NCBI GenBank assembly: GCA_017464345.1
Contig: JAFUAH010000006.1
Coordinates: 1 to 64,000 of the forward strand
Source: Bacteroidaceae bacterium
GTDB taxonomy: Bacteria; Bacteroidota; Bacteroidia; Bacteroidales; Bacteroidaceae
Direction of reading: 5' to 3'
Length of the DNA stretch: 64,000 bases
The notes beneath the pieces are model-generated. The model saw only the letters and a list, made by a program, of their open reading frames with translations, did not search any database and had not been told where the DNA came from. Both the position numbers and the translations under genes were made by a program. Positions 25,448 through 35,771 of the stretch are shown piece by piece (the stretch's first letter is position 1; each line of letters starts with the position of its first letter).

Positions 25448-26254
25448 ATGAAGAGAATCATGTTTGTGGCTTTGGCAGCCATGCTGGGCTTTACCAGTCA
25501 GGTTTCGGCCCAGATTACAGAGGGAGAGCCCACGGCTCACAAAATCCGTACGGGCAATCGCATGGAGAAGGGTAACTGGGGTCTCTACATGGGTGTGACC
25601 TCCGATATGTTCAAGAACTGGAAGGACGCCAGCATCAAGAACGACATCTCACTGCCCCTGCTGAACGTTAAGTACATGGCCAGTGACAAGCTGGAACTGC
25701 GCATCGGCGTGCAAGCTCTGAAAAACCGCGAGACCCTGAAGGGAAGCATCGCCACCGCCTACGACACCGACGGCAGCATCGACAAGGCTGACGACTTCAA
25801 GAACAAGAACCTCAAGGCTCAGGCCCGTTTCACCCCGGGTTTTGCCTACCACTTCTCCAAGCACAACATCCTGGACGTCTACGCAGGTGCTGAGATGCCC
25901 CTGGGATGGAGCCGTGAAAAGTGGGTGGACAACGACGAGGATACCGACCGCTCGCTGCGTCATGGCACCTTCGACATTGGTCTGGGCGGCTTCGTAGGTC
26001 TGCAGGCCTTCATCGGCCATCTGCCCCTCGCCCTGGGCGTGGAGTATGGTCTGTCCTCCATCACCCACTGTGGTAACAAGTACGTCCAGAAGGTAGACGG
26101 CAAGGATGCCCTCGGCAACAAGGTAGACTACACCTACAAGTTCCGCAACGACCCCCGGACTGTCACCGGCCAGACTCCCTATAAGAGCCTGAAGAACCGT
26201 GGCACTGAGCTGGGCAGCCAGTTCCGCATCACACTCTCCTACTACTTCAAATAA
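25448..26254 (+). CDS. Outer-membrane beta-barrel protein
   Basis: A 268-residue protein with a Sec signal peptide ('MKRIMFVALAAMLGFTSQVSAQ') and alternating hydrophobic strands ending in an aromatic C-terminus ('FRITLSYYFK'), the classic last strand recognised by the BAM complex. Strand patterns such as 'ARFTPGFAYHFSKHNILDVYAGAEM' and 'GLGGFVGLQAFIGHLPLALGVEYGL' fit an 8-10 strand barrel. It lies 42 nt after the lipoprotein-OmpA gene and 30 nt before its short paralogue, suggesting a joint outer-membrane complex. Substrate or role is unknown. Confidence 0.75.
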   Translation: MKRIMFVALAAMLGFTSQVSAQITEGEPTAHKIRTGNRMEKGNWGLYMGVTSDMFKNWKDASIKNDISLPLLNVKYMASDKLELRIGVQALKNRETLKGSIATAYDTDGSIDKADDFKNKNLKAQARFTPGFAYHFSKHNILDVYAGAEMPLGWSREKWVDNDEDTDRSLRHGTFDIGLGGFVGLQAFIGHLPLALGVEYGLSSITHCGNKYVQKVDGKDALGNKVDYTYKFRNDPRTVTGQTPYKSLKNRGTELGSQFRITLSYYFK

Positions 26255-26284
26255 CCCAAGTTGAACCCTACAAGAGATTAAGAC

Positions 26285-26746
26285 ATGAAGAATATCATAA
26301 AATTGTTGCCGGTGCTGGCCATCGCCCTGGTGCTCCAGAGCTGTGCCACGGTCTCCCGCAACAGCACGTTCAAGACGTCGAGCACAGAGCTGCAGGTTCA
26401 GATGTCTGACCTCGTGTTTGTGGGCGAGACTGAGGTGTCTGTCACCTACCGCACGCTGTTCGGCGTCTTCCGCCACATCGACCTGGTCAATGGCGAGGAG
26501 TTCGATGCCAGCAACAAGGAATACACTGACCTCAACGGCTCGCTGGGCACGGCCTATGCCGGACCGCTGAAGAAGGCCTACGGGAAGGTGCTGAAGGAGT
26601 ACCCCGACGCCCGCTACTTCCAGGTAGTGCGCATTTCGAAGAAGACCGACCGTCTCTTCCTCGGGACGGACAGTGAGGTGAAGGCCGTCGTGCGGGCCTA
26701 TAAGTTCCGCACCGACTACGCCCCCCGCTGCTGTCAGAAGAAGTAA
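26285..26746 (+). CDS. Lipoprotein paralogous to the OmpA-fused protein, without OmpA domain
   Basis: A 153-residue lipoprotein. The signal peptide 'MKNIIKLLPVLAIALVLQSC' ends at the lipobox cysteine C20. The mature domain matches the N-terminal domain of the protein at 24545 throughout ('CATVSRNSTFKTSS', 'GETEVSVTYRTLFG', 'FRHIDLVNG', 'DRLFLGTDSEVKAVVRAYKFR'), but it ends where the OmpA domain begins. Function of this domain is unknown. A tail-to-tail pair of cysteines closes the sequence ('CC'). The three genes likely act together in the outer membrane. Confidence 0.75.
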   Translation: MKNIIKLLPVLAIALVLQSCATVSRNSTFKTSSTELQVQMSDLVFVGETEVSVTYRTLFGVFRHIDLVNGEEFDASNKEYTDLNGSLGTAYAGPLKKAYGKVLKEYPDARYFQVVRISKKTDRLFLGTDSEVKAVVRAYKFRTDYAPRCCQKK

Positions 26747-26762
26747 GATTTTCGCTCATCCT

Positions 26763-26816
26763 CTCCCGCACGTCCTCTCCCTCCCCTGTTTGGGCCAGAG
26801 CGTGCGGGAGTTTTTT
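26763..26816 (+). terminator. Terminator after the lipoprotein/OMP trio
   Basis: A 10-bp GC-rich stem (26763-26772 with 26801-26810) is followed by six T. The loop is 28 nt long. Confidence 0.75.
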
Positions 26817-26835
26817 CTTTTTCCCCAATCCCATT

Positions 26836-27702
26836 ATGAGAAAGATACCTTATCTGCTGCTGGCCTTGACCGTGGCCTTTGTCCTTGTCTCCTGCGAGGA
26901 GGACGAGTATGACAGCGTCTACGTGGAGATGACCTCCGACGTTGTGCCCACGAGTGTCACTTCGCCAGACAGCACCACGTCCAAACTCTACAACATCATG
27001 TACGGCGGTGAGGCCTACAGGCTCAACCTGATTGCCCGGGAGATGAAAAAGGGCATGCTGAACCGCGTGACAGTCTCCACCTTCGACCGTGAGCGGCGCC
27101 AGATCAGCGTCCTGGACACGACCCTCTCCACGACTTACTTCGCCATGCAACTCATCTACGTGGCCCCCGAGGACCTCGTGGCCGACACCACAGACATCAG
27201 TTTCACCGTCTCGGCTTATGACAACGCCGGACAGAGCTGTCACCACGAGTATCACTATAAACTGGTGCAGAAGGACGTGCCACTGAACTCCATCCAGGGC
27301 ATCGTGATGTATGCCGTGGAGCAGGACGAGCGTCCCAATGGTTTCTCTCTGAGTCGGCAGCTCCCCGTGCGCACTTCACTGTCCGACAGCACCGAGGTCA
27401 GCATCTACGCTTCGCGTTCCGAATCCGACCCAGACCGTCTGGCCCTCGAATGGCGTACCCTCAACGGCACCTATTTTGTCAAGAACAACGCCTTCGACTT
27501 CTCCCGTGCCACCCGCAAGTCCGTCTCTGCGGCCTACCGTTCCTCTGTTCCCTACCACGTGGTAGGCAGTCTGGCTGTGGGCGATGTCGTCATTGTCGGC
27601 AACGAGGAAGCAGCCCTGGGCATCATCAAACTCCAGGCAGTCTACGACGACGAGGGCAGTCTGCAGGATCGCTACATCTTCGACTATAAACCGCTGAAGT
27701 AG
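26836..27702 (+). CDS. Lipoprotein of unknown function
   Basis: A 288-residue predicted lipoprotein: the signal peptide 'MRKIPYLLLALTVAFVLVSC' has lipobox Cys20, followed by an acidic 'EEDEYDS' stretch. The mature protein is beta-rich with no clear motif. It resembles the general type of DUF-labelled Bacteroidetes lipoproteins found near envelope gene clusters. The gene stands alone behind a terminator (26763-26816) and before the rimP promoter. No partner gene is evident. Confidence 0.65.
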   Translation: MRKIPYLLLALTVAFVLVSCEEDEYDSVYVEMTSDVVPTSVTSPDSTTSKLYNIMYGGEAYRLNLIAREMKKGMLNRVTVSTFDRERRQISVLDTTLSTTYFAMQLIYVAPEDLVADTTDISFTVSAYDNAGQSCHHEYHYKLVQKDVPLNSIQGIVMYAVEQDERPNGFSLSRQLPVRTSLSDSTEVSIYASRSESDPDRLALEWRTLNGTYFVKNNAFDFSRATRKSVSAAYRSSVPYHVVGSLAVGDVVIVGNEEAALGIIKLQAVYDDEGSLQDRYIFDYKPLK

Positions 27703-27784
27703 GGCGTCCGCTCAGGCTGCCGGCCCACGGCATCCGCCGTCCGAGAGGAAAAAATACACATTGCAGGCATTTGTTGCCGAAAAA

Positions 27785-27816
27785 TTTGGAAGTTCGCACG
27801 GATATTCGTATCTTTG
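27785..27816 (+). promoter_or_regulatory. Promoter of the rimP-nusA-infB operon
   Basis: TTTG at 27785-27788, 20 nt, then TATCTTTG at 27809-27816. A leader hairpin follows at 27828-27855 (7-bp stem GTGAGGA/TCCTCAC). The leader is about 60 nt. Confidence 0.8.
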
Positions 27817-27827
27817 CAGCGTTGAAA

Positions 27828-27855
27828 GTGAGGAGCCCGGTTAGGAGTTCCTCAC
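27828..27855 (+). promoter_or_regulatory. Leader hairpin before rimP
   Basis: A 7-bp stem, GTGAGGA/TCCTCAC, with a 14-nt loop in the 5' leader. In other bacteria this operon is feedback-controlled by NusA; whether this hairpin has such a role is unknown. Confidence 0.4.
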
Positions 27856-27881
27856 TTCGCATTAATAAAAACATCATTTGT

Positions 27882-28349
27882 ATGATTGACAAGAAACTTG
27901 TAGAGAGTGTGGTAAACGAGTGGTTGGCCGACAAAGACTACTTTCTGGTGGACCTGAGCGTGACGCCGGACGACAGCATCGTCGTGGTCATCGACCATGC
28001 CGAAGGGGTCTGGATTGAAGACTGTGCCGAACTGAGCCGGTTCATTGAGGCCCATCTGGACCGCGACCAGGAGGACTACGAACTGGAAGTGGGCAGTGCT
28101 GGGCTGGGCCAGCCCTTCCGGGTGCGTCGTCAGTACGAAATACACGTGGGCAAGACCGTGGAAACACAGACTCGGGACGGCCACAAGCATCAGGGTACGC
28201 TGACGGCCGTCGGCGACGACGGTTTCGACATGGAGGTGGAGACCTGGGTGAAGCCCGAGGGCGCAAAGCGTGCCAAGAAGGTGCTCCTGCCCATGCACTT
28301 CGCTTTCGGCGACGTAGCCTATACGAAGTACGTCATCAAGGTAAAGTGA
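27882..28349 (+). CDS. rimP: Ribosome maturation factor RimP
   Basis: A 155-residue RimP. It assists 30S subunit maturation. Family features are visible: 'YFLVDLSVTPDDSIVVVIDHAEG', 'IEDCAELSRFIEAHLD', 'YELEVGSAGLGQPF' (the SPGLDRPL-like motif, here altered to SAGLGQPF, common in Bacteroidetes) and an SH3-like C-terminus. The frame is open to 27771, but that covers the promoter, so the ATG at 27882 is used. It leads the classical rimP-nusA-infB cluster, with 37 nt to nusA. Confidence 0.9.
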   Translation: MIDKKLVESVVNEWLADKDYFLVDLSVTPDDSIVVVIDHAEGVWIEDCAELSRFIEAHLDRDQEDYELEVGSAGLGQPFRVRRQYEIHVGKTVETQTRDGHKHQGTLTAVGDDGFDMEVETWVKPEGAKRAKKVLLPMHFAFGDVAYTKYVIKVK

Positions 28350-28386
28350 CACACTTGTAACGGTTGAAAATTAATATAAAAATATA

Positions 28387-29655
28387 ATGGCAACAAAGAA
28401 AGCATCAGAGGGAGTCAATCTGATTGAGTCCTTCGCAGAATTCAAAGAGATGAAGAACATCGACCGCGCTACGCTGGTCAGTGTGCTGGAAGAGTGTTTC
28501 CGCAGTGTCATCGCCAAGACTTATGGCTCGGATGATAACTACGACGTCATCGTCAATCCTGACAAGGGCGACTTCGAGATTTACCACAACCGCACGGTGG
28601 TGGAAGACGGCGAGGTCAAGGATCCGCAGCGTGAAATCAGCCTGTCGGACGCCCGCAAGATAGAGGACGACTATGAGGTGGGTGAGGAAGTGAGCCAACA
28701 GGTGGACTTCAAGTCCTTTGGTCGTCGTAGCATCCTCACCCTGCGCCAGACGCTGGCCAGCCGTATTCTGGAACTGGAGCACGACACACTGTACAACCAG
28801 TACAAGGATCGCGTGGGCGAAATTGTTTCCGGCGAGGTCTATCAGGTGTGGAAACGCGAGATTCTTCTCCTTGACGACGAGGGCAACGAACTGCTGCTAC
28901 CCAAGCAGGAACAGGTGCCCGGCGACTTCTTCCGCAAGGGTGAGACCGTGCGGGCCGTCATCAGCCGCGTGGATAACGCCAATGGCAATCCCAAGATTAT
29001 CCTGAGCCGTTCGTGTCCCGACTTCCTGCAGCGGCTGATGGAGGCTGAGGTGCCCGAAATCAATGACGGACTCATCACCATCCACCGCGTGGCACGCATC
29101 CCCGGCGAACGGGCCAAGGTGGCTGTGGAGAGCTACGACGAGCGCATCGACCCCGTCGGCGCCTGCGTCGGTGTCAAGGGTAGCCGTGTCCATGGTATTG
29201 TGCGCGAGTTGCGTGGTGAAAACATCGACGTACTCAACTATACGGCCAATCCCAAACTCTTCATCGCACGTGCACTCAGTCCGGCTAACGTCAATCGCGT
29301 GGACTTGGACGAGGAACGCAAGAAGGCAGAGGTATTCCTCAACCCCGACCAGGTCAGCCTGGCCATCGGTAAGGGCGGTGCCAACATCAAGCTGGCCTCC
29401 ATGCTCACGGGTTACACCATCGATGTTTATCGTGAACTGCAGGGCGAGGAAGAGGACGACGTGCAACTCGACGAGTTCACTGACGAAATTGAACCTTGGG
29501 TCATCGAGGAACTGAAGAAAATCGGTCTGACCACCGCACGTCAGGTGCTGAACGCTCCGCGTGAGATGATCATCAAGGAGGCCGACCTCGAGGAGGAGAC
29601 CGTAGACGACACGCTGCGCATTCTCGCTGCTGAATTCGAGGAAGAGGAAGAATAA
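28387..29655 (+). CDS. nusA: Transcription elongation/termination factor NusA
   Basis: A 422-residue NusA. The N-terminal RNA-polymerase-binding domain (about 1-135) is followed by S1 ('GEIVSGEVYQVWKREILLL') and KH domains ('GACVGVKGSRVHGIVREL' and 'AIGKGGANIKLASMLTG'). It ends with an acidic C-terminal tail ('AAEFEEEEE') after a helix-hairpin-helix-like region ('IGLTTARQVLNAPREMIIKE'). It binds RNA polymerase and modulates pausing and termination. The order rimP-nusA-infB is conserved widely. The gap to infB contains a word-repeat array, not a promoter. Confidence 0.95.
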   Translation: MATKKASEGVNLIESFAEFKEMKNIDRATLVSVLEECFRSVIAKTYGSDDNYDVIVNPDKGDFEIYHNRTVVEDGEVKDPQREISLSDARKIEDDYEVGEEVSQQVDFKSFGRRSILTLRQTLASRILELEHDTLYNQYKDRVGEIVSGEVYQVWKREILLLDDEGNELLLPKQEQVPGDFFRKGETVRAVISRVDNANGNPKIILSRSCPDFLQRLMEAEVPEINDGLITIHRVARIPGERAKVAVESYDERIDPVGACVGVKGSRVHGIVRELRGENIDVLNYTANPKLFIARALSPANVNRVDLDEERKKAEVFLNPDQVSLAIGKGGANIKLASMLTGYTIDVYRELQGEEEDDVQLDEFTDEIEPWVIEELKKIGLTTARQVLNAPREMIIKEADLEEETVDDTLRILAAEFEEEEE

Positions 29656-29782
29656 AAGGATTAGCGATTAGGGGATTAGGGATTAGAGCGTGATACTTAA
29701 AATCCCTGTCCCCATAATAGAAACAAACCCTAATCCATAATATCTAATCTCTAATCTCTAATCCCTAATCCCTAATCTTTTA
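29654..29782. repeat. GATTAGG-type inverted word array between nusA and infB
   Basis: Left arm 29654-29688 has tandem variants of GGATTAG; right arm 29742-29782 has about six copies of TCTAATC/CCTAATC. The arms are imperfect reverse complements and would form a long hairpin in the mRNA between nusA and infB. The same word is used at 32672-32773. It overlaps the nusA stop codon and ends just before the infB start. Confidence 0.75.
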
Positions 29783-29790
29783 ATAAAAAC

Positions 29791-32673
29791 ATGAGCATAA
29801 GACTAAATAAAGCAACCAAAGAATGCAACGTCGGCCTGCAGACGGCCGTCGAATTCCTGCAAAAGAAAGGGTTCGCCGACGTGGAGGCCAATCCCAATAG
29901 CCGTATCACGGACGAACAATATGACCTGCTGCTCAAAGAATTTAGCCCCGACCAGGGCTTGCGTAAGGAAGCGACGGAACTCATACAGCAACGACAGACC
30001 AATAAGGAGAAGGAAAAGGTGCGCCGTCGCGAGGAGGTGATGGCCGAGACTTCCCTGTCCAGTGTCAGTGGCCCCAAGGTGGTAGGAAAGATAGACTTGA
30101 GTCACCCCAAGAAGAAAACTCCCGTTCCGCAGCCAGAAACCAAGGCTCCTGTTGCCGGGTCTGGGCTCACAGCGCCCAAGGCCGTCGAGCCAAAGCCTGA
30201 AGAAGCGAAGCCCACACCTAAACCTGAAGTGGAGATTCCGAAGGCAGAGACCGTGGTGGAGACGAAGCCTGTTGTCGAGCCTGAGCCCATTGCTGAGTCC
30301 AAGCCCGCAGCCCGTGTGGAGAATCCGGTTGGCAGCCCCGCAAATCCTGAACCCACAGTAGTGGAGAAAGCTCCTGCAGAGAAGCCTGTCAAGAAGAAAG
30401 CCAAACTTGCTATCGGCGGTGTCTCGGAGGATGGCGTGTTCCGCCTGAACAAGGAGAATATTGCTGCACCTACACTTACCGTCAAGGGGCACATCGACCT
30501 TTCTGCCATGAACCAGAGCACACGCCCCAAGAAGAAGACCAAGGAGGAAAAACGTAAAGAGCGTGAGGAAAAGAGTGGCAAGCAGAAGCGTGCCCGCATC
30601 GGACAGCAGCGTGTGGACGTGAATGCCGTGGCCAGCCAACAGCAGCCTAGTGGCAATCAGAATCGCAACAAGCAGCAGAACAATCAGAACCAGCAGCAAA
30701 GTCAGAGTCAGGGCAAGAAGAAAAAGCAAAAGAACCAGCCCAAGCAGACAGTGGTACAGCCCGAGGTTAGTGACGAGGAAGTGGCCAAGCAGGTACGCGA
30801 GACACTGGCCCGCCTGACCTCCAAGGACAACAAGCTGGGCAAGGGTGCCAAGTATCGTCGTGAGAAGCGCGACGCCATCCGTCAGGGCATGGAGGAAGAA
30901 ATGGCACAGGAGGCAGCAGAGAGCAAGGTGCTGAAACTGACCGAGTTCGTGACTGCCAACGAACTGGCTACGATGATGAACGTGCCCGTCACGAAGATTA
31001 TCGGCACCTGCATGAGCATCGGCATCATGGTCAGCATCAACCAGCGCATGGATGCCGAAACTATCAACCTCATTGCCGAGGAATATGGTTTCACCACCGA
31101 GTACGTCAGTGCTGAGGTGAGCGAGGCCGTTGTGGAGGAGCAGGACAGCGAGGAAGACCTGCAGCCACGTGCCCCCATCGTTACGGTGATGGGTCATGTC
31201 GACCACGGTAAGACCTCTCTGCTCGACTACATCCGTCAGACCAACGTCATCGCCGGTGAGGCCGGTGGCATCACGCAGCACATCGGTGCCTACAATGTGA
31301 CGCTCGACGACGGTCGCCACGTCACCTTCCTCGACACCCCTGGTCACGAAGCGTTTACCGCCATGCGTGCCCGTGGTGCCCAAGTGACTGACATTGCTAT
31401 TATTATTGTGGCTGCCGACGACGACATCATGCCACAGACCAAGGAGGCCATCAACCATGCCATGGCTGCTAACGTGCCCATCGTCTTTGCCATCAACAAG
31501 ATAGACAAGCCCGCGGCCAATCCTGAAAAGATTAAGGAGCATCTGGCCAACATGAACTTCCTCGTGGAGGACTGGGGCGGTAAGTATCAGAGCCAGGACA
31601 TCAGTGCCAAAAAGGGTATCGGCGTGCAGGAACTCTTGGAGAAGGTGCTCCTGGAGGCCGAAATGCTCGACCTGAAGGCCAACCCCAACCGCAAAGGCAC
31701 GGGTACGATCATCGAGTCCTCTCTGGACAAGGGCCGCGGCTATGTGGCCACCGTGCTTTGCAGCAACGGTACACTGCATGTCGGCGACATCATGCTGGCC
31801 GGCACCAACTATGGTCGTGTGAAAGCCATGTTCAACGAGCGCGGACAGCGTGTTAAGGAGATAGGTCCCTCGCAGGCTGCCACCGTGCTGGGCCTGAACG
31901 GCGCACCGACGGCTGGTGATGCCTTCCACGTGATGGAGAGTGACCAAGAAGCTCGCGAAATTGCCAACAAGCGCGAACAATTGGCACGCGAACAGGGCTT
32001 GCGTACGATGAAGCGTGTCGATCTGAACGAAATTGGTCGTCGTATCGCACTGGGCAACTTCAAGGAACTGAACATTATTGTCAAGGGCGATGTCGATGGT
32101 TCCATCGAGGCCCTGAGCGATTCACTCTTGAAACTCTCCACTGAGAAGATACAGGTGAACGTCATCCAGAAGAGCGTAGGTCAGATCAGCGAAAGCGATG
32201 TCAATCTGGCTGCTGCCTCGGATGCCATCATCGTGGCCTTCCAAGTACGTCCTTCTGCCGCCGCTCGCAAATTGGCCGAGCAGGAAGGCGTGGACATCCG
32301 CACCTACAGCGTCATCTACGATGCCATCGAAGAGGTGCGCGATGCTATGGAGGGTATGCTTTCGCCCGAAATCAAGGAAGAGGTTACCGCTCAGGTGGAG
32401 GTGCGTCAGGTCTACCACATTTCGAAGGTGGGTACCGTGGCCGGTGCCTACGTCATCGAGGGCAAGGTCAGTCGCACCAACAAGGCTCGCGTCATCCGCG
32501 ACGGCATCGTAGTCTTTACTGGTGAAATCAATGCCTTGAAGCGTTTCAAGGACGATGTGAAGGAGGTGAATACCAACTTCGAATGCGGTATCTCCCTCGT
32601 GGGCTACAACGACCTGAAGGAAGGCGACATCCTTGAGACCTTCCAGGAAATAGAGATTAAGGCGAAACTGTAA
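29791..32673 (+). CDS. infB: Translation initiation factor IF-2
   Basis: A 960-residue IF-2. A long N-terminal region (about 1-460) is low in complexity: Pro/Lys/Glu/Ala, then Gln/Asn/Lys-rich. The GTPase domain has G1 'GHVDHGKT', G3 'DTPGHEAF' and G4 'NKID'. The beta-barrel and C-terminal domains end in 'EIEIKAKL'. IF-2 brings fMet-tRNA to the ribosome. Repeat arrays flank the gene on both sides (29654-29782 and 32672-32773), in otherwise ordinary operon spacing. Confidence 0.95.
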   Translation: MSIRLNKATKECNVGLQTAVEFLQKKGFADVEANPNSRITDEQYDLLLKEFSPDQGLRKEATELIQQRQTNKEKEKVRRREEVMAETSLSSVSGPKVVGKIDLSHPKKKTPVPQPETKAPVAGSGLTAPKAVEPKPEEAKPTPKPEVEIPKAETVVETKPVVEPEPIAESKPAARVENPVGSPANPEPTVVEKAPAEKPVKKKAKLAIGGVSEDGVFRLNKENIAAPTLTVKGHIDLSAMNQSTRPKKKTKEEKRKEREEKSGKQKRARIGQQRVDVNAVASQQQPSGNQNRNKQQNNQNQQQSQSQGKKKKQKNQPKQTVVQPEVSDEEVAKQVRETLARLTSKDNKLGKGAKYRREKRDAIRQGMEEEMAQEAAESKVLKLTEFVTANELATMMNVPVTKIIGTCMSIGIMVSINQRMDAETINLIAEEYGFTTEYVSAEVSEAVVEEQDSEEDLQPRAPIVTVMGHVDHGKTSLLDYIRQTNVIAGEAGGITQHIGAYNVTLDDGRHVTFLDTPGHEAFTAMRARGAQVTDIAIIIVAADDDIMPQTKEAINHAMAANVPIVFAINKIDKPAANPEKIKEHLANMNFLVEDWGGKYQSQDISAKKGIGVQELLEKVLLEAEMLDLKANPNRKGTGTIIESSLDKGRGYVATVLCSNGTLHVGDIMLAGTNYGRVKAMFNERGQRVKEIGPSQAATVLGLNGAPTAGDAFHVMESDQEAREIANKREQLAREQGLRTMKRVDLNEIGRRIALGNFKELNIIVKGDVDGSIEALSDSLLKLSTEKIQVNVIQKSVGQISESDVNLAAASDAIIVAFQVRPSAAARKLAEQEGVDIRTYSVIYDAIEEVRDAMEGMLSPEIKEEVTAQVEVRQVYHISKVGTVAGAYVIEGKVSRTNKARVIRDGIVVFTGEINALKRFKDDVKEVNTNFECGISLVGYNDLKEGDILETFQEIEIKAKL

Positions 32674-32773
32674 AAGGATTAGAGATTAGGGATTAGAGAT
32701 TTATGCATTTGTTATAAAGTGTGTGAACAAACAATCCCTAATCCTTAATCTCTAATCCCTAATCCCTAATCCC
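32672..32773. repeat. GATTAGG-type inverted word array between infB and cvpA
   Basis: The left arm 32672-32702 (GGATTAG words) and right arm 32733-32773 (about six CTAATCC/CTAATCT words) flank a 30-nt spacer. It has the same word as the array before infB, so infB is bracketed by two related inverted arrays. Confidence 0.75.
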
Positions 32774-32781
32774 AAAAGCGA

Positions 32782-33211
32782 ATGATTGAGTTAATTTGTC
32801 TGGCAATACTGCTCTTCGGTACATGGAGAGGGTGGAGAAATGGCCTTCTGAAGGAGGCCATTTCCTTCACTGGCTTCTTCATAGGGCTTTATGTGGCCTA
32901 CCACTATTACAAACAGGTGGGGTGCGGTGCCGTCGGCTTTCTGCTCCTGTGGATAGGCATACCCTTGGCCCTGGGTGTGGCAGCATGGTTGCTGACAAAG
33001 GTTTTGGACAAGATTCTCGTTATCGGTACGATGAACAGGGTGTTGGGAGCGGCTTTGGGCTTTCTGAAGTATGCGTTCCTGCTGGGTTGTCTCATTATGG
33101 CCATCGACTACGTACGTGAGGTGAAAACGAAGTACGAGGCCAACGGCGTGGTGAAGGCATTGCAGACGGCACCCAAGTTCTTGTTCCCTAATGTAAGTGA
33201 GGACGAATGTG

Positions 33212-33228
<17 letters not shown>
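32782..33228 (+). CDS. cvpA: CvpA-family membrane protein
   Basis: A 148-residue protein with four hydrophobic spans and the CvpA opening: '[34 protein letters not shown]'. This family is linked to envelope integrity and, in some species, colicin V production. The last span is followed by an acidic tail. It overlaps the sufB gene by 17 nt, so it is coupled with the suf genes, though no functional link is known. Confidence 0.75.
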
Positions 33229-34672
<1,444 letters not shown>

Positions 34673-34695
34673 TTCTTATTTCGTAATTAAATAAT

Positions 34696-35415
34696 ATGCT
34701 CGAAGTGCAGAACACGATACAGCAGCAGATATATGAGATACGTGGCCAGCGTGTGATGATTGACCGCGACTTGGCAGCATTGTATGGTGTGGAAACAAAG
34801 AAACTGAATCAGGCCGTAAAACGTAATGCGTCACGCTTTGAAGGGGACGACTTTATGTTCCAACTGACCAAGAATGAAACGGCTCAAATAGGTTCAAGGT
34901 CGCAATTTGCGACCTTGAACAGCCCTGATTTAATCGGGGTTCCAAAGGATTTTGATAGTTCAAGGTCACAAATTGTGACCTTGAACAACACCGATTCTAT
35001 CGGACTTCCAGAAGATATGGAAAGTTTGAGGTCACAATTTGCGACCTCAAACAAAGGGCGTGGTTTCAATGTAAAATATCTCCCCTATGCCTTTACCGAA
35101 CTGGGCGTGGCCATGCTCAGTAGTGTACTGCGGTCGGAGATTGCCATAAATGTGAATCGTGAGATTATGCGTGCCTTTGTCACGTTCCGCCATCTGGCTA
35201 CGCAGCCATTACCCGATAGTAATGTGGAACTTAGGAAAGAGGTACAGGCCTTGCGTGACGAGATGAATGAAATACTTGCCGACCAGAACGATATTAACGA
35301 GGACACTCGCGCACAGTTGGATGCCATCAGTCAGGCTTTAGCCGAACTGCAAGCAAGGCATCCGCAACCCATACAGCGGAAGAAAATAGGATTTATACAA
35401 GACGATAAAGAATAG
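34696..35415 (+). CDS. ORF6N/KilA-N-like DNA-binding protein with internal repeats
   Basis: A 239-residue ORF6N-domain protein, a type common in phages and mobile DNA of Bacteroidetes and often multicopy. The N-terminal domain is clear: 'IYEIRGQRVMIDRDLAALYGVETKKLNQAVKRN', followed by 'LPYAFTELGVAML'. Between them, residues about 65-120 hold three copies of a 22-residue unit beginning 'RSQFATLN'-like. Most ORF6N proteins have only one 'RSQ.VT' segment here. The C-terminus is helical, with 'ILADQNDINEDTRAQLDAI'. It begins 23 nt after sufB. It splits the suf operon with the secreted-protein gene and is likely acquired. Confidence 0.8.
   Translation: MLEVQNTIQQQIYEIRGQRVMIDRDLAALYGVETKKLNQAVKRNASRFEGDDFMFQLTKNETAQIGSRSQFATLNSPDLIGVPKDFDSSRSQIVTLNNTDSIGLPEDMESLRSQFATSNKGRGFNVKYLPYAFTELGVAMLSSVLRSEIAINVNREIMRAFVTFRHLATQPLPDSNVELRKEVQALRDEMNEILADQNDINEDTRAQLDAISQALAELQARHPQPIQRKKIGFIQDDKE
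34892..35052. repeat. Three 29-nt palindromes with 66-nt period inside the ORF6N gene
   Basis: Palindromes at 34892-34920, 34958-34986 and 35024-35052. The first two have perfect 14-bp arms; the third has one A-C mismatch. Start-to-start distances are exactly 66 nt, that is 22 codons, so reading frame is kept. They encode the repeated RSQ-(F/I)-(A/V)-T segment. Confidence 0.85.
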
Positions 35416-35446
35416 TATAATATCCGTCACTTTTTCCCGTAAATCG

Positions 35447-35477
35447 TTGCGTATATTATAATATATGTATATATTTG
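35447..35477 (+). promoter_or_regulatory. Promoter in the ORF6N-secreted protein gap
   Basis: TTG at 35447-35449, 20 nt, then TATATTTG at 35470-35477. Predicted transcription starts near 35484. A strong hairpin at 35683-35723 lies about 200 nt downstream, so the transcript may end there as a small RNA or serve as a long, attenuated leader for the gene at 35772. Confidence 0.6.
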
Positions 35478-35606
35478 CAGGCGTAATAACCAATATGTTA
35501 CGCTCTGCCATGGTTACGGAAAGCATTCTCCACGCGCCCTGTTGCTGCCGTCCGCTCGATAGCGGTTACGGGATGACGGCTTGCGGAGATTCTGCCGCCC
35601 CGTTTA

Positions 35607-35622
35607 CCCCCCCCCCCCCCCC
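35607..35622. repeat. Poly-C tract of 16
   Basis: A run of exactly 16 C. It lies within the presumed transcript that starts near 35484, and about 150 nt upstream of the secreted-protein start. Such runs vary in length by slippage and are also error-prone in sequencing. Confidence 0.9.
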
Positions 35623-35682
35623 ACCACCTCTGTTATATGTCTTAGTATCAACTACTTACGCCAAATACGGCGTAAATATCAT

Positions 35683-35727
35683 ACGGCACGCGATGTCTCG
35701 TAGACGAGGCTTCCGCGTGCCGTCTTT
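35683..35727 (+). terminator. Strong hairpin, probable terminator, before the secreted-protein gene
   Basis: A 10-bp GC-rich stem (35683-35692 with 35714-35723), with an inner GTCTCGT/ACGAGGC helix, is followed by CTTTGT. A smaller hairpin at 35656-35675 (7-bp stem) precedes it. It would end or attenuate the transcript from the promoter at 35447-35477. Confidence 0.6.
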
Positions 35728-35771
35728 GTATGTTCATTCCATTATTTATTAACCTCTAAAAAAGAAGAACT

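Noticed and set aside
29654-29782. CRISPR array
   Set aside because: Units are 7 nt, imperfect and without unique spacers; no cas genes in the window. This holds for all word arrays listed.
35465-35752. 95-codon open frame crossing the poly-C tract
   Set aside because: It starts at the promoter -7 box, passes through the C-run as poly-proline and the terminator stem, and has no other support.
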